Source: Congeria kusceri (taxonomy: Eukaryota; Mollusca; Bivalvia; Myida; Dreissenidae). From it: a stretch of DNA of 64,000 bases. Positions 35,883 through 48,558 of the stretch are shown in pieces. Every line of letters starts with the position of its first letter. Position 1 is the stretch's first letter. The stretch is from positions 40,603,225 through 40,667,224 of the forward strand of contig CM051024.1 in NCBI GenBank assembly GCA_027627225.1. The letters run 5' to 3'. Both the position numbers and the translations under genes were made by a program. Under the pieces are notes generated by a model. It made no database searches. It saw only the letters and a list, made by a program, of their open reading frames with translations, and was not told the origin of the DNA.

Positions 35883-36478
35883 AAAAACAACAACAAAACA
35901 ACAACAACAACACAAAAACAATAAGACTAGCTGTTATAAGTCAATGCCATTAGATCCAAGTCTACCAGAACCACTATATAGCATAACACCTGGTTTAATC
36001 CTCAGGGTCAATATATTTCTGTGCAAAACAAACAATACACGAGCGATGCCCGAGCGTTGCAAACGCAACAACAATAATGAATGCATATTCCTCGTGAAAA
36101 TCAGCCCTCGCGAAACTTCCGGTTTTCCGAAGACCAAAACGCAAGCATTTCTAGAACCGCTTTGTGATGGGTATCGATTCATATCGCATTTGATGGTATT
36201 AAGTTAAATTCATTGAAAAACCGATAAAATTTATGAATATTTGATGAAATTAATATTGATTTCATATCATGATATTAACGCAACAATAACGGCTTCTTCT
36301 TCACCATCCGACCATAAAGTTAACAAAACTTGACAACGACAATAACATTATCAGCGTTCATAACAACACAACAATGACAAACCCCCGCCACCACCAACAA
36401 CAACGACAACAAATAATAATAATACTAACAGTAAATCATAGTAATTTGTTGGACAATAGTGCGTCAGATATAGTTTAC
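35883..36478. other. Non-coding stretch with CAA-type simple sequence
   Basis: It has CAA-rich runs at 35883-35925 and 36345-36425. The segment 35940-36200 has open frames on both strands but no splice signals or upstream structure that I trust. Confidence 0.4.
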
Positions 36479-36875
36479 ACCATATTTCAGAGAGTTTTGA
36501 TTGTTTTGTGGTATTTTATAATTACTGTAATATCAGATCGGTAAATGGTGGGCGGAGCCTAATATGCAAGCTTACCGTGCAATAAGTAGCGTGCAGTATA
36601 TTGAAATTTAGTTGTCATTTATTTGCACGCTACTTCTTGCACTGTAAGATGGCACTGAGTGGGCACAAATGACCGCGCTAAATTTGAATATGACACGCAT
36701 GTCAAGCATATCAGACATCACGTGACGTCTAGGAACTGCCCATTGGGATCGGCATTGTAGAGAGTTGCGATGTGATTGGTAAATATCGTACAAAACACTT
36801 GTAGCATACTTGACCTCAATATATTAATTATTTCATCTCGCCCTGCTAACGTATTTCGGTGAAAGTGAGATACAA
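36479..36875 (-). mobile_element. Foldback repeat with GCAATAAGTAGCGTGC hairpin
   Basis: It is the same family as 26896 and 37390, in inverted orientation relative to 37390. It runs from CATATTTCAGAGAGTTTT through GGTGGGCGGAGCCT and the hairpin at 36577-36642, to TTAATTATTTCATCTCGCCC. With the next copy it forms a large inverted pair ~500 bp apart. Confidence 0.7.
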
Positions 36876-37389
36876 CTATTACTTAATGAAATTCGTAAAT
36901 CCGTGCAATTCAATTGAATTAACAACAAACCTGTTGATATTATTTCGTTATTGAGTTCATAGTTCCCTTAAGCTTTCCGATGGAATCGAACGCAAACAAT
37001 TAATCCACCAAACGTAACACATATACCGCAAGACACGGAATGACCGAAAAGTTAACAATTGTGTAACCCAAAGTACACAAAGAGACAATACGATTAAGAA
37101 ATAAGGTAAACATTTCAATAAGAACAGCATAGGATGTCCTTAAACCGTCAGTGCTAAGTAATCTGTCCCTTCAACGAATTCACCAAGTCAAACAACTGCT
37201 CGATTTATACATTAAGCAGTGACCAAATGTTTGGTCAAAGTATTGACCAATTCGCTGAGCAATTTTCTCATCACGGAAAGGTAGACATTATAATTTTATA
37301 CGTCGGTGTTTTCTACAAGCCTGTTTTTTTTCTCTGGGGCTGGTGGGTGGGCTGGATGTGGGGTTATACTCGAAAATAATATGTAATAC

Positions 37390-37800
37390 ATGTAGTTGTA
37401 GCACAACTACGACCAAAGCATGTTAGTTATTTAACGAGCCCAAAGGGCGAGATTAAATGATTAACATATTTAGGTCACAGGGGGCTATAAGTGTTTTATA
37501 CCATATTTACCAAATACATCGCAAGTTTTGCCGATTCCAATGGGCAGTTCCTAGACGTCACGTGATGTCTAACATATATCCTTGGCATGCATGTCATTTC
37601 CAAATTTAGCTTTGTCGCAATGTGTCCACATTCAGTGCAATAAGTAGCGTACGTATAGTTGAAACTAAATTTAATATACTGCACGCTACTTATTGCACGG
37701 TAAGTTTGCATATAAGGCTCCGCCCACCATTTACCGATCTAATATCACAGTTATTGAATACCGCAAAACAATAAAAAATCTCTTAAATATGGTATAAGAA
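37390..37800 (+). mobile_element. Foldback repeat with GCAATAAGTAGCGTGC hairpin
   Basis: It starts GTAGTTGTAGCACAACTACG, continues TTAACGAGCCCAAAGGGCGA and reaches the hairpin GCAATAAGTAGCGTAC...GCACGCTACTTATTGC (37636-37697). It ends AGGCTCCGCCCACC and a ...ATGGTATAAG tail. This is the tidiest copy of the family here. Confidence 0.72.
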
Positions 37801-38240
37801 ACAAATATTTAATACCACATGTATGTGTTGGAAAGGTAACACGTCCCCATCTCACCTGGTTTATTTGAAATTCAGGATTGCTGCAGCTCTTGGACATATA
37901 GTCGTAAGACCACTTATAAAACTTAAAACAAACTTATCCGAAAACACCAAATATTCTCCATGCCTTGCAATGATATCATCACACGCCTGACAATTCCAGT
38001 CTTTGAATCGCCAGTGAAGACATTCTTACGTACGGTTTCACAGCTGTTGCGATGGTGTCATTTCAGACACTAGTAGCTATTAATTTGCCAAAAATAATAT
38101 AGGTACGAACAAGTATGAAACATTCTAGAGTAAGTACTGAAATACTTGTGAATGTAAACATCTATATTTCGAAAAAAGAGTAAAGAAACAACAACAACAA
38201 AACACACACACAACAAATCAATTAAAAGCAACACACTTAC

Positions 38241-38665
38241 GCAAAAACGGATGCAAGTCCCAGATGTGCCTTTCCCAGCTTTTTAAAAGCAGCCGACATT
38301 TTGCGCATGGCGTTTGGTGCCCCATCATTCTGGCTCTGTTGCAGAGCGGCCTTCGCCAGTTCAGCGATCCCCGGCGACGACCCGATGGAGCCGTCGCTGA
38401 GACGCGCGTCTGTCAGCCGATCGGAACTCATTTCCACAGAAACTGACATCCGTTTCAGTGAGCGCCACTGGCTCTCACCGGAAGGGGAGTTTGCGTCTCC
38501 CTGCTGAGCCTGTTTGCTCACCTTCAGCAGCCCTTTCATGGTGGCGGCGCCAACGTTGCTGTCGCGTCGTGTAGACGACGGGGACTGACTTCCGGTCGGA
38601 CGCGGAGGCATTTGGTCGCTACCGGAAGTACCTTTACTGGAACCGACTAGTTTAGCCCACGACAT
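38241..38665 (-). CDS. Candidate first coding exon (unknown protein), 38.6 kb
   Basis: This is the longest exon candidate: 141 residues plus two bases, ending at GC|GTAAGT. The ATG reading MSWAKLVGSSKG is chosen because the frame extends upstream only seven codons, with no other ATG. The N-terminal half is Ser/Gly/Pro-rich (TGSQSPSSTRRDS), then GLLKVSKQAQQ, then a basic WRSLKRMSVSVEM stretch. A helical Ala/Lys-rich end follows, MRKMSAAFKKLGKAHLG. Its AAFKKLGK closely resembles AAFKKLLGN of the exon at 55.4 kb. The region is strongly GC-rich against its flanks. No signal peptide or membrane segment is seen. It probably encodes a disordered, phosphorylatable N-terminus. The family is unknown. 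Confidence 0.65.
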
Positions 38666-40014
38666 ATTCTTTTTGTTATTCACAAAATATTCAGAAGAGA
38701 TTCATCCAACTAGCCCTAAATTTGGCAACGCGAAAAATATAGATTATATTTCGATGTTAACACATCGTTTACCTACTTCACATATTTAAACGCGGCTTGT
38801 AATATAAATTTGATGGACAAACTAAAAACTAACCTCTGTCGAAATTCTTATTATAAATAGTGACAGACACTACTGCCAATGTTGACACCTTCGATGATAA
38901 TCCAAAATCAAATATCAATGGAAAACAACAGCAACTAATAATTTCAACTCCTAAAGCAAAACGTTATAGTCACAGAAACCCCAAAACCGAACTGACTAAT
39001 AAACTCTCGCCTGCCATTCAAGGACGCGTGAGTGGTTCGTCGTTGCCGGACACCAATTAATTTGGAACGCTCGACGTGTGATATGTACTTAGCCAAACAC
39101 TCGAATACCGCCAACACTCAGGGGCTATTATTCTTCCACAATAACTAGCCGATCGGATTTCCAAACAAATCAAAGCTTCCGCACTTTAGCAATACCTTGA
39201 ATAATCCAGCTAAATATTGACATAGCAGTTGACCAACGGAATTAATAACTGACCATTGTCCGATATTTTCGAGTCATTTAGACCACGACTTGACCACTGG
39301 GCATCATGCAATATTTTCATTAGTGTCAATACATGTTATCGTTATAGTTGTTATTGATTTTTTTTAACCGATCATCATCCGACTTATTTACGGTAACACT
39401 GGTGTCGTCAGGAGATTATACGATGTCCTCGCACGAAATAACGTTATTTCCGGTTATTTTAAAAGCACGAAATTACTGCTGCTGATTCCAAGTCAAAATC
39501 GTCCGATCATAGAAAGAAACTCCTTTCTGTCCTTTCAACTTTCAAATGTACACAAACATATAATGACAATTAACAATCGTCATCACTGATTGATTTGATG
39601 AATCGATCACTATTAAACTACATGTATAGTAATCATCCACAATTTTAAGTTACAGTTTTGTCATCTTTAGACAGTTTCTATTTGTTAGTAAATTATTTGG
39701 CTTATAGTTAATTTTACACGTGTGCGATGTCAAATAAAAAATATCCAGTACACACATATTAGTTGAAAAACAGCAATGTTCAGAATTGTAAGGGTTCATT
39801 TACATGTATTTACTTAAAAAGATTTTGTTCGGAAAAACGATATGTCTCTTGTGATCATTTAATATTGGACGTATTCATCCACAGACTATCATAAAGCACT
39901 AGTTAGAAGAAGTGTCCTTTCTTTTTCACGCAAAATGAGTACATTTCAAACTTTTAGTTTAAACATGTACCGAATATTATAAGCATCTTGGAGAATATTT
40001 GTTTGCTTACAGAA
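38666..40014. other. Non-coding stretch upstream of the 38.6 kb exon
   Basis: It should contain the promoter of that exon if it is a first exon. No TATA box is convincing. A plus-strand open frame at 38860-39057 has no ATG at its start. A CGC|GTGAGT donor-like site occurs near 39026, but no matching acceptor is evident. Confidence 0.35.
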
Positions 40015-40151
40015 ATAAGGCCAGATAGGCCTATTTTTCTATTTTTAGTTTCTCGGACATTAAAAAAAACAAAACTGTCCAGTTGGACAGTTAAAAATAA
40101 AAGCCTATTATAAAAACATATTTTTTGTCAGAAAACATAACAACAACAGTA

Positions 40152-40662
40152 TTAAAGGGACTTGTTCACAGATTGGGACATTTTTTGAAGTGTGTCATTA
40201 AATGCCTTAAATTGTTAGATTTAAACATCGGAACTCTAGAGCTCCATTATAATAACAAGAATAGAATTAAAAAAGAGAAATTAAAAGAAAAAAGTTTGTC
40301 CCTATCGGGGCTCGAACCAGTGCCCTTTGGATTAAAAGGTAATCGCCGTAACCACTCGGCCATCCGGACTGTTATAAGATGCCTGCGTTTAATACTTGAT
40401 ATAAGTGATCCACGTGTTGTTACAAAATTTAACGGAAACAACAGAAACATTCCAAATTATTCAATCGTTTGGCGTTTGTAACGCTTTATAATTTTATCAA
40501 TTTCAAATGTTCACTATTCATAAACGAAACTGTATTTTCATAATGAGTCTACGCCATTAGTGTCATTTCGCTCCCTGGTGTACAGTGTTCTTTTATTTTT
40601 TGAATCTGTGACAAAAAGTTGGGAAAATGTCATTTTGACAATCTGTGAACAAGTCCCTTTAA
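40152..40662 (+). mobile_element. TTAA-flanked TIR element with intact-looking tRNA-like gene (element C)
   Basis: The ends are TTAA-AGGGACTTGTTCACAGATT and the exact inverse. It is 511 bp with no open frame of its own. The right half carries the family words CACGTGTTGT, ATTCAATCGTTTGGCG and CATAAACGAAAC. The comparison with the empty site near 2750 supports insertion at TTAA. The minus-strand tRNA-like gene at 40297-40369 lies near the centre. Since it has no transposase, it must have depended on proteins encoded elsewhere. Confidence 0.85.
40297..40369 (-). tRNA. tRNA-like gene inside element C
   Basis: The 73-nt sequence starts GTCCGGATGGCCGAGTGG and ends CCCCGATAGGGACA. The A box (TGGCCGAGTGG) and B box (GGTTCGAGCCC) are good Pol III promoters. 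A T6 run follows about 6 bases after the end. The loop CCTTTTA around GATT/AATC would read TTT (Lys), but pairing of the anticodon and acceptor stems is imperfect. It is more likely a promoter-bearing tRNA relic than a working tRNA. Confidence 0.55.
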
Positions 40663-40990
40663 TACAATGCAGCGCATGTTCTAAAAACATGCATATACAA
40701 TGAAAAGTCTACGATTTTTACTTTGAATTAATATATTATGTACGATTCACTGTGTACTTACATTATACATGAAATTGAGTTGAAAACTCGCTTTTATTAT
40801 CCATTAAATAATAATGTGCCTGTGGAAAGAGTTTTTTTTCATTTTTTTGGTTTATTATTTATAATATATTGGTTTTGTTCGATATTTTATTTCTTGTACT
40901 GTATGTTCGAAAAAATCGAGTCGGCGGATCCAAGAAACTCACAACCAACCAACTTTGGCCTAACCATGCAAAAGGTGAAAATCGATACCC

Positions 40991-43630
40991 GGACGGGGCA
41001 AGCGATTCTCAAAGCAAACATCTACATTTCCAATTAGAGGCCATTTTACACAGACAGATGCTATATTGAAAGTTTCACTTATCTTGTCTGTTCAAACAAT
41101 TTCATCAAAGAAACGGTATAGCGAAAACGGGGTAGTAATTATTATAACTGTCTGAATGGCCATATAATTGGCTGAAGATGTACAAAGGTGAGCCAACACG
41201 CAAGTTCTTTTAACACTTTACTGGGCCTAATGAATTGTAATCATAAGAAGCGAAAAAGAAAGTTCATTACATGCTTATGGGACTTAGAGGGCATATCGAC
41301 CATATTTCGCTGAAATACCGGCACGACATAAAACAGATTATTTCCTGTTTTTCGCGAAAATATTTTTTCAGTAGCAACAATATATTGATGTAATTAGTTG
41401 AAAATGCATAAAAAGACACAATTATGTTTGAGATACACGTTTCCAATAGGATTTAAACGTGCAGTAGGATTTAAATGTACGCCTACAAAACATCGCCCTC
41501 AATGCAAACCGCCCTACGCTAACCGTTATTTATCAATGGTGCGCATGTGCCAGGGCGTAACTACGCATTCTTTTTTATAAGCACGTGCGTATAAATCGTA
41601 ACTCTTAAATACCAGTAAAAGGTAGGGAATCATTACATTCAATGTAACACAAAAATAACTTGGTCAAATGACCTTGGACATACATTCAGCAATATCTGAT
41701 GGACAACACTGTACCATTTAAACGAATGAAAAATGTGCCATTAGATCTGAAATGTACCTTTGATTGAGCGAATTCAATAGTTGTTATATGTTAATGATAT
41801 GCAGAATTAACACCTTTAAGCTGTGCTTTTATTGTGCTTATGCTCACATTTGGCCTATGTACGAACCTGTGTGCGTAACAGTACAGCGTGTGCATTTCAT
41901 TCATATCGATTTTGCTACAACTCACTAATTTTTCCGCGCCCGCGAAAGTATCATCGAGTATCATTAATGTCCATTCTTTATAAAATAAAAATATATACGT
42001 TTTGTTAACTGTTTTTGGAAGAAAGGCCTGCAAATTAAACAATGCATAAATAATATTTCTGTGTAAATGTTTTTTTTTCGCCAACGCTGTTGTCGACCAA
42101 ACGTCGATACGCCCCTTGAAGGGTAGTAGAACCTTTGTTCAGTCGGCATTAAATATTAGATTCCTAATCAGTAATTAAGCAAATCTTTTTATGTATATAA
42201 AGTATGGTTATGTATATAGTCTTTTGACTTTCGTTTTCACTTCCACGAACATTCCCATCTTGCCCTGTTATGTTTGTTTAAAATACCATTTTGTTCTTTA
42301 AGGTAGCAAGCCCCTAATGGGACTTTTTTCAGACCTTGACTTTCTTATTATATTTGATCACTAAATCTATTATGAGACTTAACTGTGAAATATAAACAAA
42401 ATCTAACCACACGTTTTGACAAACATGCAATTTTTGTTATAATCCCTCATTTTTCTACTTCAACCTAAAATGTTGATGGGGTACACTTACAAAAATGACT
42501 GACATATTGTCAAAATGTATTTTATTTATTCCTGAATAGCTTTAATTTATACGTTAACTATGTATCTTATGAAAAAGTATAACAAGCATAAGTACTAAAG
42601 TTGACCAACAATACTTATGACATTAAATTTGGCTAAGCATACGGTAAAAAACTACAGATTTCATTACAGTAAAAATACGCCTAACACCAATTTTTGTATT
42701 TTTAAAACTTTTATTTCATAGTATGTCAAAATCAGTAATACCAAAATATAATATAACCTTATCTGAGAGGAAAAAGGTATAGGTTCACCACACAAATCTC
42801 AAGGTATAACATTTGGAGTGAAGCAACCCTATGTTATAAAAAAATGAAAATTATGAAAATAAGACAAGTAAAAAAGCAAATCTTTTCCTTCTATAATAAA
42901 ATATTTTTTTCTCTTCTAATTATAATCTAATAGCGGTATCAATATTAAATGAATTATTTTTGCATTAATGTTAAAGGAATAGTGTTTTGTGTAAACATTT
43001 TAAATACAAATGTAACTAGCTGAGGTTCACATGTCCTTGGTTACCAAATTCAGAAAAATAATAAACATTTTTTATAAGTGTGTGTTTTAAAAAATTCAAT
43101 TTACATTTTCATTACATTGGGTTAACAAAAGCTTAAAAAAGCTGGCAAATATTTGTGATAACTTCGTCAAGACTCTTCTTGGAGCTTGTGACTATTGGTA
43201 AAGTTTCAAAGATTTTGGATAAAAAGGTGTCTCTTAGACCATTCTCATCATTTCGCCGATACATAATTTTCATATGTTTTTAACAGCGGTAGATCTCGTC
43301 AAAATTCCTCAGTGGAACAGGTCCAAGTTTACACAATGAACAGTATTTTAAATTATCCAACAGAACGACAAACTCGATCATCCGACGTCCCGCTCTCCAC
43401 CCATTTCGACTGACTATTTTTTCAAGTTTTTGGTGTGAATGAATGTCATTTCACAGCAAGGAGCACGTATCTCCTTCACGCAGATATGTTTTTATATACG
43501 AATAATTATGTTCAATAATAATAATACGCCTTGGACGATTATTTATAACTATTTTAACTTTAGTGTAATGAAATGCATCAGACATATCGCGAAAATGTCA
43601 TGATTAAATGTAAACAGAAATTCTCAACAA
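40991..43630. other. AT-rich non-coding stretch
   Basis: No exon with splice signals is seen. Between 42300 and 43250 the composition is especially AT-rich, with short A/T runs. Confidence 0.45.
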
Positions 43631-43638
43631 TGACGTCA
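43631..43638. promoter_or_regulatory. CRE-type palindrome TGACGTCA
   Basis: A perfect octamer in non-coding DNA, with no gene start recognised beside it. Confidence 0.25.
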
Positions 43639-44009
43639 TTTGAAGGTATTTCCCATGCCAGAGTACCCTTGGTTTTCTTCAAACTACATTTTTACTTTCA
43701 TCTTTGAACACAAATAAGCATTAATTTCACACATTTAATTAAAAATGACTCAACATTCGAAAAGTAATGTTTTATTTCGCGAAAATAATTTCTGTTTCGG
43801 ATCAGATCGATTAGATCTACGGTTAGTAGCGAATGGGCCGAAGTTAACCGATATTTCCCGAGTATTTCCGAAGTCATTAGGATCTTTCTACCTTAATTTA
43901 ATCATTAATAGTTTATGTTCACTTTCATACCTATACATGTGCATATACATTTCCCATGTTTTTACACCAGAAGTATTTCCATTGGCGACCATTGCTGGGC
44001 ACATCAATT

Positions 44010-44076
44010 GACAACAACAACAACAACAACAACAACCACAACAACATCAACACCAATAATAACAACAGCAACAATA
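44010..44076. repeat. (CAA)n-type microsatellite
   Basis: About eight CAA units, then interrupted CAA/CAT/AAT units. It follows the stop of a plus-strand open frame and is not part of a supported gene. Confidence 0.85.
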
Positions 44077-45125
44077 AGAGTATAGTAATTTTCCAATATG
44101 GCAACTATTGACGCATTGTTTGTACAAGTATTAAAACAGATGATCTTGCGACCCGATCTGTCGCGCTGTCTCTATAATCGATAGGTATCAATTTCTGATA
44201 AACAAAAAAGGTCGACGATGGCATGGCAAAAATCTAAAATCTGACAGGCAGCATCGATAACCGATCAATGATCAACACAACCAAAACCATCGCGTCGGAT
44301 CGGCGAAAAGCTTATATATAAAATACATTGTATAAGCTGTCTCTATCTGCAGTCAAAGTACATTTTTATATATGATTCATTTTAAAGGGGCGTATTGACG
44401 GTATATTGACAATACCATTTGCAAAACTTAAGTTCATTTACAGAGAATTTATATTGAAGCATTGTTAAATACGATGCGGCCCTGTGTCGATAAACAGTTG
44501 ATATATATATATCTAATAAAACTATATAAACATTGGTCATCAATGACATTTTCGCGGGCAAGGGAAAATTAGTAGTAGTAGTAAGATCGAAATGAACGCT
44601 CTTAAAGCATTAGCAAGAAGTAAAACATTACCATGCAGCCTGTTTTGACTGAAGTCCAATACCTTAAATCTTCCACTTATAAAACTGGCTACAATTCTTT
44701 GTTTTTCGTCGCATGCTTTGTGGAGGCATTCACAAGCCGACATCTATTAATCGAAGTGTTGAACGCTGAGAGACTGCGGTGTGCCAGATAAAGTTAAAGG
44801 TTACAAGTTACTAATTATAGCATATTAAAACATTTTCAAGTAAGAAAACTAGTTTTTCAGCAATTGTTGAATTAGTATTTAGTGGGCCAATTTTACAGTT
44901 CTGCTCGGCCGTGTGATCAGTGATCTCCTTTACTCAATGGCATTTAGCAGTGAAGCAGGGGAGACCACTGTGCAATTGCCATCTCAAAAGCGATTCATGC
45001 TTTCGATTTTCGGTAATAACGACTCCGGCTATCGCCACAATCTCATACGATATTACCACATTTGCAATAATTAAGTACGAAAATAACTGGAGAGGATTCG
45101 CACAACAACATTGTTCACCACTTAC
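44077..45125. other. Non-coding stretch
   Basis: It contains a short TAG run at 44569 and, at 44918-44975, sequence related to the 31821 stem-loop (GTGATCTCC ... GGGGAGACCACTGTG). On the minus strand the part next to 45125 would be intron after the 45.2 kb donor. Confidence 0.4.
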
Positions 45126-45249
45126 AACATGGAGCCGGTGTAAGCAACTGCAGCGCCTCGAGCGATGAACGCTTGCTGACAACGCCCCGTTTTCCACCGA
45201 AACCCGACGACATCAGACCGCCTACGTCAACAGAGCTTCGTTGACTCAT
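45126..45249 (-). CDS. Candidate first coding exon (unknown protein), 45.2 kb
   Basis: The first ATG after an in-frame TGA opens 41 codons plus one base to T|GTAAGT. It starts MSQRSSVDVGGLMSSGFGGK, continues RGVVSKRSSLEALQLL and ends TPAPC. The composition (Ser, Gly, Arg, a KRSS site) and the GC-rich context resemble the other candidates. A TGACGTCA palindrome (45257-45264) lies 8 bases before the ATG. The strong donor ends in a different phase from the other six. A weaker GT in GCTGCA|GTTGCT would restore the common phase. So either the exon belongs to another transcript or the weaker donor is used. Confidence 0.45.
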
Positions 45250-45256
45250 ACTCGAA

Positions 45257-45264
45257 TGACGTCA
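45257..45264. promoter_or_regulatory. CRE-type palindrome next to a candidate start codon
   Basis: A perfect TGACGTCA, 8 bases upstream of the 45.2 kb candidate ATG. CREB/ATF proteins bind this site in promoters of cAMP-responsive genes. A role here is inference. Confidence 0.35.
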
Positions 45265-48200
45265 TTAATAACAAAAATAAATAAACAACAGTGTGATGCT
45301 TTACATTACTGCTCTAGAAAGCATTTAACGGATTACAGACTCGCTGAGTTCACACCAAAAAGAGATTTTCTTAAATCTGCATTTTTCAACAGTTGCAGAC
45401 ATGTTTTTAATTAGTATTCCTTTACGATGTTAGTACGAGCACTTTGGCACATTTAGTATTATATACGAAATAAACACTGTATTTAGTACACAAAACTCTT
45501 CGGAATTGTAATGAAGGATCATAATATATAATATTGTCATTACTATACTATACACACAACTTTCTTAAGTTAATTCAAATTAGAAGAATCAAGAATGTAA
45601 TTCCATGGCAACCAATCAGCCTTTTACATTACAACAATTGCACGCGATTTAAAGGCTCTAATGCAAAGTTTCCGTGTCCACTTCAGTCATTAAACGATAC
45701 ATCAATCCTTTGAAAAAGGGCAACCCAGGGAAATCCGAAACTAGCATTGAATCATGCCACTTCGGTCATTAATGAAATCATCACGTGTACCAGCAACCAT
45801 GCGCGTTACAAGAAGTCAGCTCTCACGAATTGTCAGCCTACTCCATCCTCATACCCAACTCCGTGCGTATTAAGCTTTGGTTCCTTAAAAAACTTACTTA
45901 TTTTATGAGTCACACCAACATATAACGATACATGTATTAGTTCCACGATATATTCGCCATCCCACTCTCTGGTGATTGTCTAAGATTGTCAGATTCAAGA
46001 GAGACAAATCGACAACAACAATTCAGCCAATGACAGACCACGGTACTTCAACCAAACCATCTATCATAATGGACGCCATTGCAGGGGACTCGTCTTATGG
46101 ACATAATACCTTGCTTAAGTATGGGATCTGTACTTGGTAGTCAAAACAATGGAAACCACTTTGCAACTTTATCGATAAAGTCAATTTATTGTAGTTTAAG
46201 GTCTCAGTCTCATATACATACATAATACAATCACATAGATCTACCGGTATGTACAAAGTGAAGCGAAACGCCACTAATATCAAGATACAGACTACAATAT
46301 ACATTTAGCTTACTTCAATAAAGACTTGTGTTTTTGCATGTATGTATGTGATTTTGTGGAAGTTATGTGTTACGTCCATGTTAAAATCATAAAAACATAT
46401 TTTCAAGTCTGTGCCATTATTTTTTTTATACAAATCATCTAATTTATACCATATATGAAATGCTATATTTTAGCGATAATAATTGCGTATGGAATTACTA
46501 ATTAAACATTTCTTAGGTACAAGTAGAGCAAAATGTAGATCTTGTCTGTTCTGTGTGACAACTGCTAGGTAATAAATTATAGGCAGCCATATCATCTTAC
46601 TCAACATAATAGATAGCCCCCAACATGAAATTAACATGAAATGATCTATTAATAAGATAATAACCCTGAGCACTACTCCATGTCTTCCACGATATGCCCC
46701 ACCCCCACATGTTAATAATGAATTTTAAGTCTTTAATGCTATGGATACTTGACAGTCAAACCGTGATTACTAACATTATGATATAGAATCTAAATAGATT
46801 GTCTAAAATATCGCCAAGAAAAATAGAAGACAGCTCCAGCACGCACGCACACACGAACGCACACACACAGGAAAGTCAACCGAACTCACACATCAATCGT
46901 TGAACAAAAAATCTACGAGTACTTATGAGCTAACTACTGTCACACTCACGTTGAATGCGAAATAATTTAATATATGGCACGCGCTATTTATCATACATGA
47001 CACTTAGATTAAATCGTTAGGACGCTTGTTAATCATTCTGACATCTTCACTATACGTGTTCTATTAGGTTTGAACACCTTTTACTGAACCAGCAAACTGA
47101 ACTACGTTTACATCAGTGGAATATTCGTGAGTGAAACAACGTGATTGTGATTCATAAAAAACGCTTGAAGTATTTTTCATTAATTTTACGTGACAAACTA
47201 TTGGTTTTAGTGTAACTGCCAGTCGGCCCGGTGGAATGTAGTTTGCAATCATAGTTCCTTCAATTAAAAAACAACAACAAACAACAAAAACATCATTCAT
47301 TCAAAGAATAAAAAGTCTTTCCATACATTGAACTCCAAACAGAATTATACTGTTTTAAACTTATATTTTGAAATATAAAACATATATGGACATTCTAAAT
47401 ATTTCATAATAAGAATTATAGACTTTATTTTTTGTTGTTGTCGGATAATCATTATGGGACAATAAGAAATATAAAAAATATAACACAAATGATTGATATG
47501 GGAATACTTAATTTAATAAGCACTAGTTCCCCGTGTATTATCGACAAGAAAGTATATTTTGCGTGTGCACTGAGACGAACATTGCGGAATCGGTGGAAAC
47601 GTGAACATCACACATTATACCAGAAAATGAGAAGAATGAATTGACTTTATAAGTTCAGACACCCATTTTAATCGCCTATATAATGCACAAACTGCACATC
47701 TAAAAGCAAATGCAAGCAAATGTCTTATTTCACTTAAGGAAATATAGCTTATTTTTATTTATAAATCAAAATAAATCATGCATTTTATTAACGAAAATTA
47801 ATTAATATTCTCGTGTGGGTGGTGTAGCAGTCTTTGATATCCGCTGCAATTAATTCATTTCGAATTTCGAATACATAAAATATACTTCAAAAATTAAAAT
47901 CGTGGCAGTGCTAGTGTAGTAATTCATTTAACATTAAAATGAAATTTAATTAGCTCAACCTCCTTTAAAGAGTATTTATCACCATGGATACCCTAGAAGA
48001 CCAAAGAAACGAACTGCCCAAGTCATAAAGCAAAGTTGCTTGAAAAACGCGGATTATGCATTTTGACAAATCGCTTTCGTATTAAAAACAAAAATTTCTT
48101 AAAAGCTTTACAAGGAACACTTAATGTATTTTTTACACTTTTCAACTGTTCTGAAAGAGTTAAATACTGGAGTTGGTGTCTTGGTCGATGGCTGAAATGA

Positions 48201-48424
48201 TGACACCGTTGAGATACTTTATGAAAAAAAGTGGCTGATATTGCCTTATTATTGCCTTATTAACTTTTTATATAATAAATTAGTATATCTATTAAAACTG
48301 CATGCAGTTAAACACGCCTGTCAATTGTGCATAAATGTTGCCCGTAGTATTTGTATACCAAATACACATATAAAGCGTGCATAAAAGTTTGTATGACATT
48401 AAAAAATCTACACTAATACTGGGT
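45265..48424. other. AT-rich non-coding stretch
   Basis: No supported exon. It includes a CA/CACG-rich run at 46836-46871. Open frames on both strands (for example 47064-47300) have no splice or start context that sets them apart from chance. Confidence 0.45.
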
Positions 48425-48430
48425 ACTCAC

Positions 48431-48558
48431 TGAGTGGACGATCGTCGTCGTCGGTGGATATCCGGCGGCTGTAGCATGCCGTCGAAAGAACTCCGCATTA
48501 AACTTCCCCGACGACTTACCGCCGGCGATACCATTAACGTATCCGACTTGGTCGACAT
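48431..48558 (-). CDS. Candidate first coding exon (unknown protein), 48.5 kb
   Basis: The ATG in GGCAATGTC (G at -3) is the first after an in-frame TGA twenty codons upstream. It encodes 42 residues plus two bases to CA|GTGAGT. It starts MSTKSDTLMVSPAVSRRGSL, continues MRSSFDGMLQPPDI and ends HRRRRSST. RRGSL is a textbook-like PKA consensus (RRxS followed by a hydrophobic residue), and RRRRSS is another basic-Ser site. It is GC-rich against AT-rich flanks. It shares the end phase with the exons at 55.4, 38.2, 31.2, 29.7 and 23.9 kb. A splice into the 53.0 kb exon chain is not in frame, which supports its being a separate first exon. Confidence 0.58.

Larger units (their letters stand above)
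40015..40990. repeat. Diverged paralogue of 2630-3085 (and 13210-13665), with an element inserted
   Basis: Both loci share, in order, TTTTTAGTTTCTCGGACATT, ACATGCATATA, TTGAATTAATA, CACTGTGT, TTGAAAAC and GTCGGCGGATC-AAGAAAC. The match is interrupted exactly by element C at 40152-40662. In the 2.7 kb locus the corresponding site reads AACAATAATAATACAATGC. This makes the left locus an empty site for the element. Confidence 0.7.

Noticed and set aside
38860..39060. Plus-strand frame next to the 38.6 kb exon
   Set aside because: It has no ATG at the start, no acceptor, and lies in the probable promoter region of the opposite-strand exon.
40125..40481. 118-codon plus-strand frame
   Set aside because: It runs across the left TIR and the reverse side of the tRNA-like gene of element C. 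It is a by-product of the element.
44934..45197. 87-codon minus-strand frame overlapping the 45.2 kb exon
   Set aside because: It is another frame of the same GC-rich stretch. The ATG-started frame reading MSQRSS has the better composition and donor use.
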